The notes under the pieces are model-generated. The model did no database searches, had not been told where the DNA came from, and saw nothing but the letters and a program-made list of their open reading frames with translations. A program made the translations under genes and the position numbers. From positions 620,001 through 684,000 of the forward strand of contig NZ_CBDDJA010000002.1 in assembly GCF_965229315.1 (NCBI RefSeq): a stretch of 64,000 nt of DNA. The letters run 5' to 3'. Within the stretch, counting starts at the first letter, position 1; each line of letters begins with the position of its first letter. This stretch comes from Pelomonas sp965229315 (lineage in GTDB: Bacteria; Pseudomonadota; Gammaproteobacteria; Burkholderiales; Burkholderiaceae_C). This document shows, in pieces, positions 7,050-18,106 of this stretch.

Positions 7050-7439
7050 GTGTTGATCTGGCGCCGCCTGCTGTTCGCCGTCGCCGTGCTCGCGGGCTGC
7101 CTGAGCGGCGGTGCGGCGCTCGAATCCGCAGCGTCCACCCAGCCGCCCATGTCGTGGAGCGGGCTGGCCATCCTCGCGATCGGGGCGGCGCTCGGGCTGC
7201 CGATGGTGCTGGGCTTGCAGGTGCTGCTGGGCAACATCAGCGCGTTCCGGCTGGGCTGGCGGCTGTTTCTGTACGCGGCGGTCTATTGCGTGGCGGCCGG
7301 GCTGGCGGCGCTGGCGATGGCCGCGCCAGGCCCGGTGCTGGCGCCGCACGCCTTCACATTCCTGGTGGCCGGCGCCGGCATGCTGGTCGGGCTGGGCCTG
7401 GTGCGCGCCGCCCTCAGAAGCCGGTTTGCCGCACGGTAG
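7050..7439 (+). CDS. Small multi-pass membrane protein of unknown function
   Basis: 129 aa from a GTG at 7050 preceded by GGGAG; an ATG at 7017 is an alternative. Four hydrophobic segments span most of the length (LLFAVAVLAGCL, LAILAIGAALGLPMVLGL, LFLYAAVYCVAAGLAALAM, FTFLVAGAGMLVGLGLV), so it is an inner-membrane protein. I recognise no family. It follows ftsY by 42 bp and converges with ffh; it may be read from the ftsY promoter. Confidence 0.6.
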   Translation: MLIWRRLLFAVAVLAGCLSGGAALESAASTQPPMSWSGLAILAIGAALGLPMVLGLQVLLGNISAFRLGWRLFLYAAVYCVAAGLAALAMAAPGPVLAPHAFTFLVAGAGMLVGLGLVRAALRSRFAAR

Positions 7440-7454
7440 TGGCAGACCGAGGGG

Positions 7455-8837
7455 TCACATCCCCGGCAGCATGCCCTTCATGCCGCCCAGCTTCTTCATC
7501 ATCTTCATCATGCCGCCGCCGCGCATCTTCTTCATCATCTGCTGCATCTGGTCGAACTGGTTCAGCAGGCGGTTGACCTCCTGGATCTGAACGCCGGCGC
7601 CCGTGGCGATGCGGCGCTTGCGGCTGGCCTTGCTCTTGCCGTCCATCAGCAGCGCAGGGTGTGACCGCTCCTTGGCGGTCATCGCGCGCAGGATGCCTTC
7701 CATGCGTTTCATGTCGCGCTCGGCGCGGTCCATGTCGGCCTGGCCGGGCTGCTTGTTGCCCATCATGTTCTGCGGCAGCTTGTCCATCAGGCCGCCCAGG
7801 CCGCCCATCTTCTTCATCTGCGCGATCTGCTGCAGGAAGTCGTTCAGGTCGAAGCCGCTGCCGCTCTTGAGCTTGTCGGCCATGGCCTGAGCCGAGGCCA
7901 TGTCGACGTTGGCCGTGACCTGCTCGACGAGAGCGACGATGTCGCCCATGCCCAGCACGCGGCCGGCATGGCGTTCGGCATCGAAGACTTCCAGGCCGTC
8001 GATCTTCTCGGACACGCCCGCGAACTTGATGGGCGCGCCGGTGATCTGGCGCACCGACAGCGCCGCGCCGCCGCGCGAGTCGCCGTCGAGCTTGGTGAGG
8101 ATGACGCCCGTCAGCGGCAGCGCTTCCTTGAAGGCCTTGGCCGTGTTGATCGCGTCCTGGCCCTGCATCGCGTCGACGACGAACAGCGTCTCGACGGGGT
8201 TCAGCGTCGCGTGCAGCTCCTTGATCTCGGCCATCAGCACGTCGTCGATGGCCAGGCGCCCGGCCGTATCGACCAGCAGCACGTCGATGTAGTGGCGGCG
8301 GGCGTAGTCCAGCGCGGCCAGCGCGATGTCGCGCGGCTTCTGCTCGAGCGTGGACTCGAACCATTCAGCGCCAGCCTGGCGCGTGACGGTCTTCAGTTGT
8401 TCGATGGCCGCCGGGCGGTACACGTCGGCGGAGACGGTCAGCACCTTCTTCTTGCGCTTCTCGATCAGGTACTTGGCGAGCTTGGCGGTGGTGGTCGTCT
8501 TGCCCGCGCCCTGCAGGCCGGCCATCAGGATGACGGCGGGCGGCTGGGTGGCGAGGTTGAGGTCGGCCACGCCTTCGCCCATCGTCGCGGCCAGTTCCTT
8601 GTGCACGACGGAAACCAGCACCTGGCCCGGGTTCAGCGAGCCGACGACCTCCTGGCCCAGTGCCTTCTCCTTCACGCGGGCGATGAAGTCGCGCACCACC
8701 GGCAAGGCCACGTCGGCCTCCAGCAGGGCCATGCGCACTTCGCGCAACATGTCCTGCACGTTGCTCTCGGTGATGCGGGCCTGGCCGCGCATCGTCTTGA
8801 CGAGGCGACTCAGACGGTCGGTGAGGGTGGATGCCAT
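7455..8837 (-). CDS. ffh: Signal recognition particle protein Ffh (SRP54)
   Basis: 460 aa, full length. The N domain is followed by the G domain with GLQGAGKTTTTAKLA, DTAGRLAID and TKLDGDSRGG, then the Met-rich M domain with RIATGAGVQIQEVNRLL and a Met-rich tail, which binds 4.5S RNA and signal peptides. It forms the targeting complex with FtsY. Confidence 0.97.
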   Translation of the reverse strand: MASTLTDRLSRLVKTMRGQARITESNVQDMLREVRMALLEADVALPVVRDFIARVKEKALGQEVVGSLNPGQVLVSVVHKELAATMGEGVADLNLATQPPAVILMAGLQGAGKTTTTAKLAKYLIEKRKKKVLTVSADVYRPAAIEQLKTVTRQAGAEWFESTLEQKPRDIALAALDYARRHYIDVLLVDTAGRLAIDDVLMAEIKELHATLNPVETLFVVDAMQGQDAINTAKAFKEALPLTGVILTKLDGDSRGGAALSVRQITGAPIKFAGVSEKIDGLEVFDAERHAGRVLGMGDIVALVEQVTANVDMASAQAMADKLKSGSGFDLNDFLQQIAQMKKMGGLGGLMDKLPQNMMGNKQPGQADMDRAERDMKRMEGILRAMTAKERSHPALLMDGKSKASRKRRIATGAGVQIQEVNRLLNQFDQMQQMMKKMRGGGMMKMMKKLGGMKGMLPGM

Positions 8838-8893
8838 GGGTCGGGAGGGGGCCAGTCCGGCAGAACGGCGGAGGCCAAAAGTACACTGCGGCC

Positions 8894-9757
8894 ATGAGTT
8901 TATCGCCCGCTCCCTTTGCAGACGCTGCGGTCGGGCCGGGCATCGCGCTGGCCGTGGCCAGCGGCCTGGCCTTGCTGGGCTACGTCTGGGTCGGGTTGCT
9001 GCGGTCGCGCGCAGGCGATGCGGACCCGTCCGTGCGCCACCCCAGGCGCTCCGTGCCGCCCATGGCGCTGGCCTGGACGGCCCAGTTCATCGCCCTGTAC
9101 ATCGACATCAGTGGCTATGGCCTCGCCACGCCCGGTGCGCGCTTCGGCTTCGCGCCGGCGCTGTCGATGACGACCTGGCTGGTGCTGACGGTCTATCTGA
9201 TCGAAAGCCGCTTCCTGCCGCTGCGCAGCGTGCGGCGCGTGCTCGCGTGGCTGGCCGCCGCCGCCGTGCTGCTGGCCTGGAGCTTTCCCGGTGAGAGCCG
9301 TCCGACGGCGGCTTCGCCGTGGGCGCCGCTGCACTGGGTGCTGGGCCTGGCGTCCTATGGTCTTTTTGGCGTGGCCGTGCTGCATGCCGCGCTGTTGAAC
9401 CGCGCCGAGTCGCAGCTGCGTCGCCGCCAGGCCACGCCGGGCGGACTGCCGCTGCTGCAGCTGGAGCGGCTGACCTTCCAGTTCGTCGCCGCCGGCGTGG
9501 GTGTGCTGTCGCTCGCCATCCTGCTGGGCTGGTGGTTCACGCCGCAGTGGCGCTGGGATCACAAGAACCTGCTCGCCGTGCTCGGCTGGCTGGTGCTGGC
9601 CGGGCTGCTGGCCGGCCGGCGCATCTACGGCTGGCGCGGGCGCCTGGCCACGCGCTGGCTCTATGCCGGTGCGGCGCTGCTGCTGCTGTCCTATGCCGGC
9701 TCGCGCTTCGTGCTGGAAGTCGTGCTGCAGCGCGCGGGCAACGGGGGGGCGGCATGA
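8894..9757 (+). CDS. CcsA/YpjD-type cytochrome c assembly membrane protein
   Basis: 287 aa from the ATG at 8894. About eight hydrophobic helices are seen, with LAWTAQFIALYI, the WAPLHWVLGLASYG helix carrying a His, and WWFTPQWRWDHKNLLAVLGWL, the His-containing end typical of CcsA/YpjD proteins. The family handles haem in cytochrome c maturation, but YpjD-type members next to ffh have no proven role. Divergent from ffh; its stop overlaps the next start (ATGA). Confidence 0.85.
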   Translation: MSLSPAPFADAAVGPGIALAVASGLALLGYVWVGLLRSRAGDADPSVRHPRRSVPPMALAWTAQFIALYIDISGYGLATPGARFGFAPALSMTTWLVLTVYLIESRFLPLRSVRRVLAWLAAAAVLLAWSFPGESRPTAASPWAPLHWVLGLASYGLFGVAVLHAALLNRAESQLRRRQATPGGLPLLQLERLTFQFVAAGVGVLSLAILLGWWFTPQWRWDHKNLLAVLGWLVLAGLLAGRRIYGWRGRLATRWLYAGAALLLLSYAGSRFVLEVVLQRAGNGGAA

Positions 9758-10008
9758 AGTACCTGTTGCTGCTCGCGCTGCTGGCAGGCCTCTTTTTCTT
9801 CCTGGGCGCCAAGCGCGGCCGGCCGCGCGAGCCCGAGGCGCAGCCCCCGCCGCCGCCCTCACCGCCAGCGACGCCCAAGACCATGCTGCGCTGCGCCCAG
9901 TGCGGCATGCACCTGCCCGCGGAGGACGCGCTGCCCGGCCGCGGCGGCGTGTTCTGCAGCCCGGAGCACCGGGCCAGCTTCGAGACGCGGCCGGGCGGCC
10001 CGGCGTGA
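9754..10008 (+). CDS. PP0621-type small protein with zinc-ribbon motif
   Basis: 84 aa. One N-terminal hydrophobic helix (LLLLALLAGLFFFLGA) is followed by a Pro-rich linker and a CAQCGMHLP ... FCSPEHR segment, likely a Cys/His zinc site on the cytoplasmic side. Overlaps the CcsA-like gene by 4 bp and precedes pilS by 15 bp, so it belongs to the same transcript. The family is conserved beside pilS in this group; its function is unknown. Confidence 0.75.
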   Translation: MKYLLLLALLAGLFFFLGAKRGRPREPEAQPPPPPSPPATPKTMLRCAQCGMHLPAEDALPGRGGVFCSPEHRASFETRPGGPA

Positions 10009-10023
10009 GCGCGGCGACCGCCC

Positions 10024-11685
10024 GTGTCTGAAGGCGGCTGGTTCTTCGAGGCGCCGTCGGCGCCGCAGCCGGCGGAAACCAGCGCGGCCTTCGAGCGCCT
10101 GTATCGCGCCTTCCTGTCGGCCCGCGCGGCATTGGGCGTGGCGCTGCTGGCCGCACAACTGATTGCGGCTCTGCTGGCGACGCCGCCGGCGCACTCGACG
10201 ATGGCGCTGAGCCTGTCCTACGCGGTCGCGGCGATCACGCTGTGGCTGATGCCGCAGTTGCGCGCGGGTGTGTCGGCACGGGGCCTGGCGCGCATCAGCA
10301 GCGTGCACTGGTGGAGCGCCATTGGCGTGGACCTGGTGCTGTTCGGCGCGCTGCACGCGCTGGACGCCAGCGGCGTGAACTACGGCGTCCTCTTCGTCAT
10401 GCCGGTGCTGATGGCTGCCGTGCTGAGCCCGCGGCGGCTGGCGCTGGCCACGGCCGCCATCGCGACGCTGGGCCTGCTGGCCGCGGCCGGCTGGGCGGCG
10501 CTGCGTGGCGCCGATGCCGGGCTGAAGATGACGCAGGCCGGGCTCGTGGGCGGCGGTTTGTTCGCCGTCAGCCTGCTGGCGGGCGAGCTGAGCGCCCGGC
10601 TGGCACGGGAGGAGAAGGCCGCGCGCGGCAGCCTGGCGCTGGCCCGCCAGCAGGAGCAGTTGAACCGGTTGGTCATCGACGAGATGCAGGGGGGCGTGCT
10701 CGTCGTCGACCGGCGCGGCCGCGTGCGCGCGATGAACCCCGCCGCCCGCGCGCTGCTGGGAGCGGCCGACGGCGAGCTGAGCTGGCATCTGCGCGGCCGG
10801 CCCGACTGGCAGCCGCTGGTGCTGGCGTTGGAGCAGGCCTACGCGGGCGGCGCCAGCGCTGAAACGGATGTCATGCTGCCGCTGGAGGGGGGCGTCAGCC
10901 GCAGCCTGCGCCTGAGGCTGCGCTTCACGCGCCAGCGCGAGGGCAGCGAGGAGCTGTGCGTGCTCTTCATCGAGGACAACCGCGAACTGCTCGCGCGCAC
11001 GCGCCAGGAAAAGCTGGCGGCGATGGGCCGGGTGTCTGCCGGCATCGCGCACGAGATCCGCAACCCGCTGGCGGCCATCGCACAGGCCAACGCGCTGCTG
11101 GCCGAGGACGTCAGCGGCACGCGCGGCGAGCAGTTGACGAAGATGGTCGCGTCCAATGTGCAGCGCCTCAAGCGCCTCGTTGACGACGTGACCGAGGTCG
11201 CGCCCGGCATGCAGCCCGACACCCAGGCGTTGGATGCCAGTGCGCTGGTGCAGGAGACCTGCGAGGACTGGGCGCTGGTCAACGGCATCTCGCCCGGCGC
11301 GGCCAGCCGCTTCCAGTTGCAGGTCGCAGCACCCGGCCTCACGGCCCTGTTCGACGCCGAGCACTTGCGCCGCGTGCTGGTCAACCTGCTGGACAACGCG
11401 CTGCGCCATGCGGACGCAGGCGCGGGCACCATCCGCGTGGGGCTGGCGCGTGAGGGGCAGGCGCTCGACCTCGTCGTGGGCAGTGCCGGCGCGCCGGTGC
11501 CGCCGGAGATTGAGCGCCATCTGTTCGAGCCTTTCTTCTCGACGCGCAGCCGCGGTTCGGGCCTGGGCCTCTATATTTGCCGGGAGCTGTGCGAGCGCCA
11601 TGGTGCCCGCATCGACTACCGCCGCGCCGCCGATGCGGCGGCCAACGAGTTCTGCGTGCGCTTGCGCACCCCTGCCTCCGCATGA
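10024..11685 (+). CDS. pilS: Sensor histidine kinase PilS
   Basis: 553 aa from a GTG at 10024. About six N-terminal helices (residues 30-195) are followed by a PAS-like domain (MQGGVLVVDRRGRVRAMNPAARALLG), the H box AGIAHEIRNPLAAI with phospho-acceptor His343, and an ATPase domain with the N box LVNLLDNALRHAD and SGLGLYICRELCERHGA. Membrane topology plus pairing with an NtrC-type regulator identify PilS, which senses pilin in the inner membrane and controls type IV pilus genes. Stop overlaps the pilR start. Confidence 0.92.
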   Translation: MSEGGWFFEAPSAPQPAETSAAFERLYRAFLSARAALGVALLAAQLIAALLATPPAHSTMALSLSYAVAAITLWLMPQLRAGVSARGLARISSVHWWSAIGVDLVLFGALHALDASGVNYGVLFVMPVLMAAVLSPRRLALATAAIATLGLLAAAGWAALRGADAGLKMTQAGLVGGGLFAVSLLAGELSARLAREEKAARGSLALARQQEQLNRLVIDEMQGGVLVVDRRGRVRAMNPAARALLGAADGELSWHLRGRPDWQPLVLALEQAYAGGASAETDVMLPLEGGVSRSLRLRLRFTRQREGSEELCVLFIEDNRELLARTRQEKLAAMGRVSAGIAHEIRNPLAAIAQANALLAEDVSGTRGEQLTKMVASNVQRLKRLVDDVTEVAPGMQPDTQALDASALVQETCEDWALVNGISPGAASRFQLQVAAPGLTALFDAEHLRRVLVNLLDNALRHADAGAGTIRVGLAREGQALDLVVGSAGAPVPPEIERHLFEPFFSTRSRGSGLGLYICRELCERHGARIDYRRAADAAANEFCVRLRTPASA

Positions 11686-13139
11686 CCCATCCCACCCCCG
11701 CGCGCCTGCTGGTCGTCGACGACGAACCCGACCTGCGCACGCTCTACGAGCTGACCCTGCTGCGCGAAGGCTACGAGATCGACAGCGCCGGGTCGGTGGC
11801 CGAGGCGCTGGCGCACCTGCAGGCCGGCAGCTACGGCGCCGTCATCACCGACATGAGGCTGCCCGACGGTTCGGGCCTAGCGCTGCTGCGCTGGCTGGAG
11901 CAGGCCGGGCGCACCGAGAAGGCGCTGGTCATCACGGCGTTCGGATCGGCCGAGAACGCGGTGGAGGCGCTCAAGGCCGGTGCGTACGACTACCTCACCA
12001 AGCCGGTGGATCTGCGCCAGTTCCGCCTCGTCGTCGGCTCCGCGCTGGGCCGGGTCGCGCCGGCGCCGACCCCGGTGCCTGCGACTGCGGCTGCGAAGGC
12101 GGGCACGGCACCGGCCACGGCCTTGCGCCTGGTCGGCGAGTCGCCGGCCATCCGCGCGGTGCGCTCGCTGATCGACAAGGTGGGCCGCAGCATGGCGCCG
12201 GTGCTGGTGCAGGGCGAGTCGGGCACCGGCAAGGAACTGGTCGCGCGCGCCATCCACGACCACGGCGCACGCGCCGGGCAGAGCTTCATCGCGGTCAACT
12301 GCGGTGCCATTCCCGAGAACCTGCTGGAGGCCGAGTTCTTCGGCTACCGCAAGGGAGCGTTCACCGGTGCCAACGAGGACCGCGAAGGCTTCTTCCAGGC
12401 GGCCGACGGCGGCACGCTCTTCCTGGACGAGATCGGCGACCTGCCGTTGGCGATGCAGAGCAAGCTGCTGCGCGTGATCCAGGAGCGCTCGGTGCGGCCC
12501 GTGGGCGCGACGGCGGAGACGCCGATCAACGTGCGCATCCTGAGCGCCACCCACAAGGACTTGTCGGCCGAGGTGGCCGCCGGGCGCTTCCGGCAGGACT
12601 TGTTCTACCGGCTCAACGTCATCCAGATCCGCGTGCCGCCGCTGCGCGAGCGGCTGGAGGACCTGGGCCTGATCAGCGCGCGCGTGCTGGCGCGCATCGC
12701 GCAGGACGCCGGCGTGTCGCCCACGCCGCGGCTGGCGCCAGGTGCGCTGCAGACACTGTCGCGCTACGCCTTCCCCGGCAACGTGCGCGAGCTGGAGAAC
12801 CTGCTGCACCGCGCGCTGGCGCTGTCCGGCGGCGAGTGGATCGAGGCGGGCGACCTCGGCCTGCCGGACGCGCTGCTGGACGACGGCCGCAGCGAATCGC
12901 AGTTCGCCGCGTTCGAAGTCCCGGTCGTGGCGGCCGCCGTGGCCGATGGCGTGTCGCTGCCCGAGGAGCTGCCGGCCGACCTGGCGCGCTACCTCGACGA
13001 GGTGGAGCGCGTCATCCTGCTGCGTGCGCTGGAGCTGCACCGCTTCAACCGCACGGCGGCTGCAGCGAGCCTGGGGCTGTCGCTGCGACAGATCCGCTAC
13101 CGCATGGCGCGGCTGGCGATTTCTGCGGGCGACAGCTGA
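11682..13139 (+). CDS. pilR: Sigma-54-dependent response regulator PilR
   Basis: 485 aa from the ATG at 11682 (ATGA overlap with pilS). The receiver domain has the acidic pair DDE, phospho-acceptor Asp57 (VITDMRLPDG) and Lys107. The sigma-54 activator domain carries GESGTGKE, the GAFTGA loop that contacts sigma-54, and FLDEIGD. A Fis-type HTH ends the protein (NRTAAAASLGLSLRQIRYRM). It activates pilA and related promoters when phosphorylated by PilS. Confidence 0.93.
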   Translation: MTHPTPARLLVVDDEPDLRTLYELTLLREGYEIDSAGSVAEALAHLQAGSYGAVITDMRLPDGSGLALLRWLEQAGRTEKALVITAFGSAENAVEALKAGAYDYLTKPVDLRQFRLVVGSALGRVAPAPTPVPATAAAKAGTAPATALRLVGESPAIRAVRSLIDKVGRSMAPVLVQGESGTGKELVARAIHDHGARAGQSFIAVNCGAIPENLLEAEFFGYRKGAFTGANEDREGFFQAADGGTLFLDEIGDLPLAMQSKLLRVIQERSVRPVGATAETPINVRILSATHKDLSAEVAAGRFRQDLFYRLNVIQIRVPPLRERLEDLGLISARVLARIAQDAGVSPTPRLAPGALQTLSRYAFPGNVRELENLLHRALALSGGEWIEAGDLGLPDALLDDGRSESQFAAFEVPVVAAAVADGVSLPEELPADLARYLDEVERVILLRALELHRFNRTAAAASLGLSLRQIRYRMARLAISAGDS

Positions 13140-13366
13140 CCGGCAGGCCCCGCGAATCCTGCCCTGGGATTTGCCCTGCTTGAATTCGGCGCCAAGCCCT
13201 CAGGCAGGGCTGTCTGCTCCGCGCAAACCCAGCATCGGCGCGGCCTCGCGGGGTGATTCGGGCTGCAAACGCAGGCCTCATGCGGCTTGCGCGCGGAGAA
13301 GCCTTTGCTGATCGGGGGGAAGGCCTTCGGGTGCCTGTTTCTTGTGCAGCGGCGCCACGGGGTTTG
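13140..13366. other. Intergenic stretch between pilR and the nrdA promoter
   Basis: No credible gene. A GCCCTGC/GCAGGGC inverted repeat with a long loop (around 13171-13208) may help end the pilR transcript but lacks a T-tract. Nothing else stands out before the NrdR boxes. Confidence 0.5.
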
Positions 13367-13414
13367 ACACTAGGGGTAGTGCCTTGAGAGGGATATACAC
13401 CGTAGATATAGTGT
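13367..13414 (+). promoter_or_regulatory. nrdA promoter with tandem NrdR boxes
   Basis: Box 1, ACACTAGGGGTAGTGC (13367-13382), keeps both palindromic arms of the NrdR consensus ACACWATATATWGTGT. Box 2, ACCGTAGATATAGTGT (13399-13414), matches at 13 of 16 positions. Their starts are 32 bp apart, about three helical turns, as usual for paired NrdR sites. A sigma-70 promoter TTGAGA (13384-13389), 17-bp spacer, TATAGT (13407-13412) overlaps box 2, so NrdR-dATP binding would block it. This predicts a 5' leader of about 230 nt. Confidence 0.85.
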
Positions 13415-13448
13415 CCTCGTGATATCCTGCCAACCCAGTCGCCCCCCA

Positions 13449-13538
13449 ATGATCATCACCTCGGAATCGCTGTTCGCCCTGGCCTGGCCTGGCCGCAGCA
13501 GCAACCCGCCCGAGGACCCCGCCGCAACGCCGGCCTGA
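13449..13538 (+). CDS. Possible 29-codon upstream ORF in the nrdA leader
   Basis: ATG at 13449 to TGA at 13538, lying inside the predicted nrdA leader. The peptide begins MIITSESLFALAWPGRSS and is then Pro/Ala-rich. No good Shine-Dalgarno precedes the ATG and it may be chance. The rest of the leader holds a CCCC-GCA-type GC hairpin near 13594-13606 and a good AAGGA site before nrdA. Regulatory meaning is unknown. Confidence 0.25.
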   Translation: MIITSESLFALAWPGRSSNPPEDPAATPA

Positions 13539-13652
13539 CCATGGACCGGCAGGGACGAAACGACCCCACTGAAGCAACGCACGACATGGCATCCCCGCAC
13601 GGGGTGGCGTGCCGCGCATTCGCCTGATCTCTCTCGATAAAAGGATTCCCTC

Positions 13653-16565
<2,913 letters not shown>

Positions 16566-16573
16566 TTGAAGCA

Positions 16574-16614
16574 GCAGCGCGAACTTGTATAGACAAGTTC
16601 GCGCTGCCTGTTTT
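16574..16614 (+). terminator. Intrinsic terminator after nrdA
   Basis: A perfect 15-bp stem (GCAGCGCGAACTTGT, loop ATAG, then the complement) is followed by CTGTTTT. It begins 8 bp after the nrdA stop, so nrdA and nrdB are probably transcribed mostly separately. Confidence 0.9.
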
Positions 16615-16670
16615 CGATGCCCACGCGCAACAAACTTTGCGCGATTGATGCAAATAGCAGTTGCTAGTCC

Positions 16671-16700
16671 TTGTTGATTTGCACAAGCACTGCCGATAAT
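16671..16700 (+). promoter_or_regulatory. Candidate sigma-70 promoter of nrdB
   Basis: TTGTTG (16671-16676), an 18-bp spacer and GATAAT (16695-16700) lie in an AT-rich stretch 22 bp before nrdB. Two inverted repeats flank or overlap it: GCGCAA/TTGCGC (16625-16642) and GCAAAT/ATTTGC (16650-16682). I see no second NrdR box pair here. Confidence 0.55.
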
Positions 16701-16722
16701 TGAATGCGATAGGAAGCACACC

Positions 16723-17895
16723 ATGCTGGATTGGGACGAAGACCTGAAGTCCACTGACACCCACGCTGCGAACAAGCTCGCGGCCATGCCTTCGGCGACC
16801 ACTTCGGCGATTGCTCCGCGCGAAGCGGCCAACGTCTCCATCCCCGCTCCCCAACTGTCTGGCGAAGTCGCGACGGCCCGTCGCGTGAAGGCTGCCGACA
16901 AGCGCATCATCAACGGCCAGACCGACGTCAACCAGCTGGTGCCGTTCAAGTACAAGTGGGCGTGGGAGAAGTACCTCGCCACCTGCGCCAACCACTGGAT
17001 GCCGCAGGAAGTGAACATGAGCCGCGACATCGCGCTCTGGAAGGATCCCAACGGCCTGACCGAAGACGAGCGCCGCATCATCAAGCGCAACCTCGGCTTC
17101 TTCGTCACCGCCGACTCGCTGGCCGCCAACAACATCGTGCTGGGCACCTACCGCCACATCACGGCGCCGGAGGCCCGCCAGTTCCTGCTGCGCCAGGCCT
17201 TCGAGGAGGCCATCCACACGCACGCCTACCAGTACATCGTCGAGAGCCTGGGCCTGGACGAGAGCGAGATCTTCAACGCCTACAACGAGGTCCAGTCCAT
17301 CCGTGACAAGGACCAGTTCCTGATCCCCTTCATCGAGGCGATCATGAAGCCGGAGTTCGTCACCGGTACGCCCGAGGCCGACCAGACGCTGCTGAAGTCG
17401 CTCATCGTCTTCGCCTGCCTGATGGAAGGCCTGTTCTTCTACGTCGGCTTCACGCAGATCCTCGCGATGGGTCGCCAGAACAAGATGACCGGTGCGGCCG
17501 AGCAGTACCAGTACATCCTGCGCGACGAGTCCATGCACTGCAACTTCGGCATCGACCTGATCAACCAGATCAAGCTGGAGAACCCGCACCTGTGGACGGC
17601 CGAGTTCAAGGCCGAGATCAAGGCGCTGTTCCTGAAGGCCGTGGAGCTGGAGTACCGCTACGCCGAGGACACCATGCCGCGTGGCGTGCTGGGCCTCAAT
17701 GCGTCGATGTTCAAGGGCTACCTGCGCTTCATCGCCAACCGCCGTGCGGTGCAGATCGGCCTCGAAGCGCTGTTCCCGAACGAAGAAAACCCCTTCCCGT
17801 GGATGAGCGAGATGATTGACTTGAAGAAGGAACGCAACTTCTTCGAGACCCGTGTCATCGAGTACCAATCGGGCGGGGCGCTGAGCTGGGACTGA
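16723..17895 (+). CDS. nrdB: Ribonucleoside-diphosphate reductase class Ia, beta subunit
   Basis: 390 aa. The diiron/radical site is intact: Asp131 (TADSLAANN), Glu162, His165 and radical Tyr169 in EEAIHTHAYQY, then EGLFFYVGF and RDESMHCNF supplying the remaining Glu and His ligands. Presence of the Tyr argues against a class Ic enzyme. The 50-residue N-terminal extension is Ala/Ser-rich. NrdB generates the radical passed to Cys588 of NrdA. Confidence 0.96.
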   Translation: MLDWDEDLKSTDTHAANKLAAMPSATTSAIAPREAANVSIPAPQLSGEVATARRVKAADKRIINGQTDVNQLVPFKYKWAWEKYLATCANHWMPQEVNMSRDIALWKDPNGLTEDERRIIKRNLGFFVTADSLAANNIVLGTYRHITAPEARQFLLRQAFEEAIHTHAYQYIVESLGLDESEIFNAYNEVQSIRDKDQFLIPFIEAIMKPEFVTGTPEADQTLLKSLIVFACLMEGLFFYVGFTQILAMGRQNKMTGAAEQYQYILRDESMHCNFGIDLINQIKLENPHLWTAEFKAEIKALFLKAVELEYRYAEDTMPRGVLGLNASMFKGYLRFIANRRAVQIGLEALFPNEENPFPWMSEMIDLKKERNFFETRVIEYQSGGALSWD

Positions 17896-18043
17896 CGTCT
17901 CCAGCCGCCACCCGATCAAGCCTCAAGCCAATGCAGTCACCGAGCGAAACCCGCATCAACACGCAAGACGTGGCGGGGCTGCATGGCGATCCCATTCACC
18001 GTACCGAGGCGTTCCTCCTGAGCGACTCTCGGACGGTGAATAG

Positions 18044-18075
18044 CCGTATCCGCACGGACCGGTCCGTGCGGGACG
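18044..18075 (+). promoter_or_regulatory. Hairpin around a 22-bp palindrome before the H1-like gene
   Basis: CCGCACGGACC followed directly by its complement GGTCCGTGCGG (18050-18071) is a perfect palindrome. Outer CCGT/ACGG arms lengthen the stem with a small bulge. A TTTT run comes only 9 bases later, so it could be a poor nrdB terminator, an operator, or a hairpin in the leader of the next gene. Confidence 0.45.
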
Positions 18076-18106
18076 GTGTCTTTTCCACTTGATCAAGGAG
18101 AAAACC

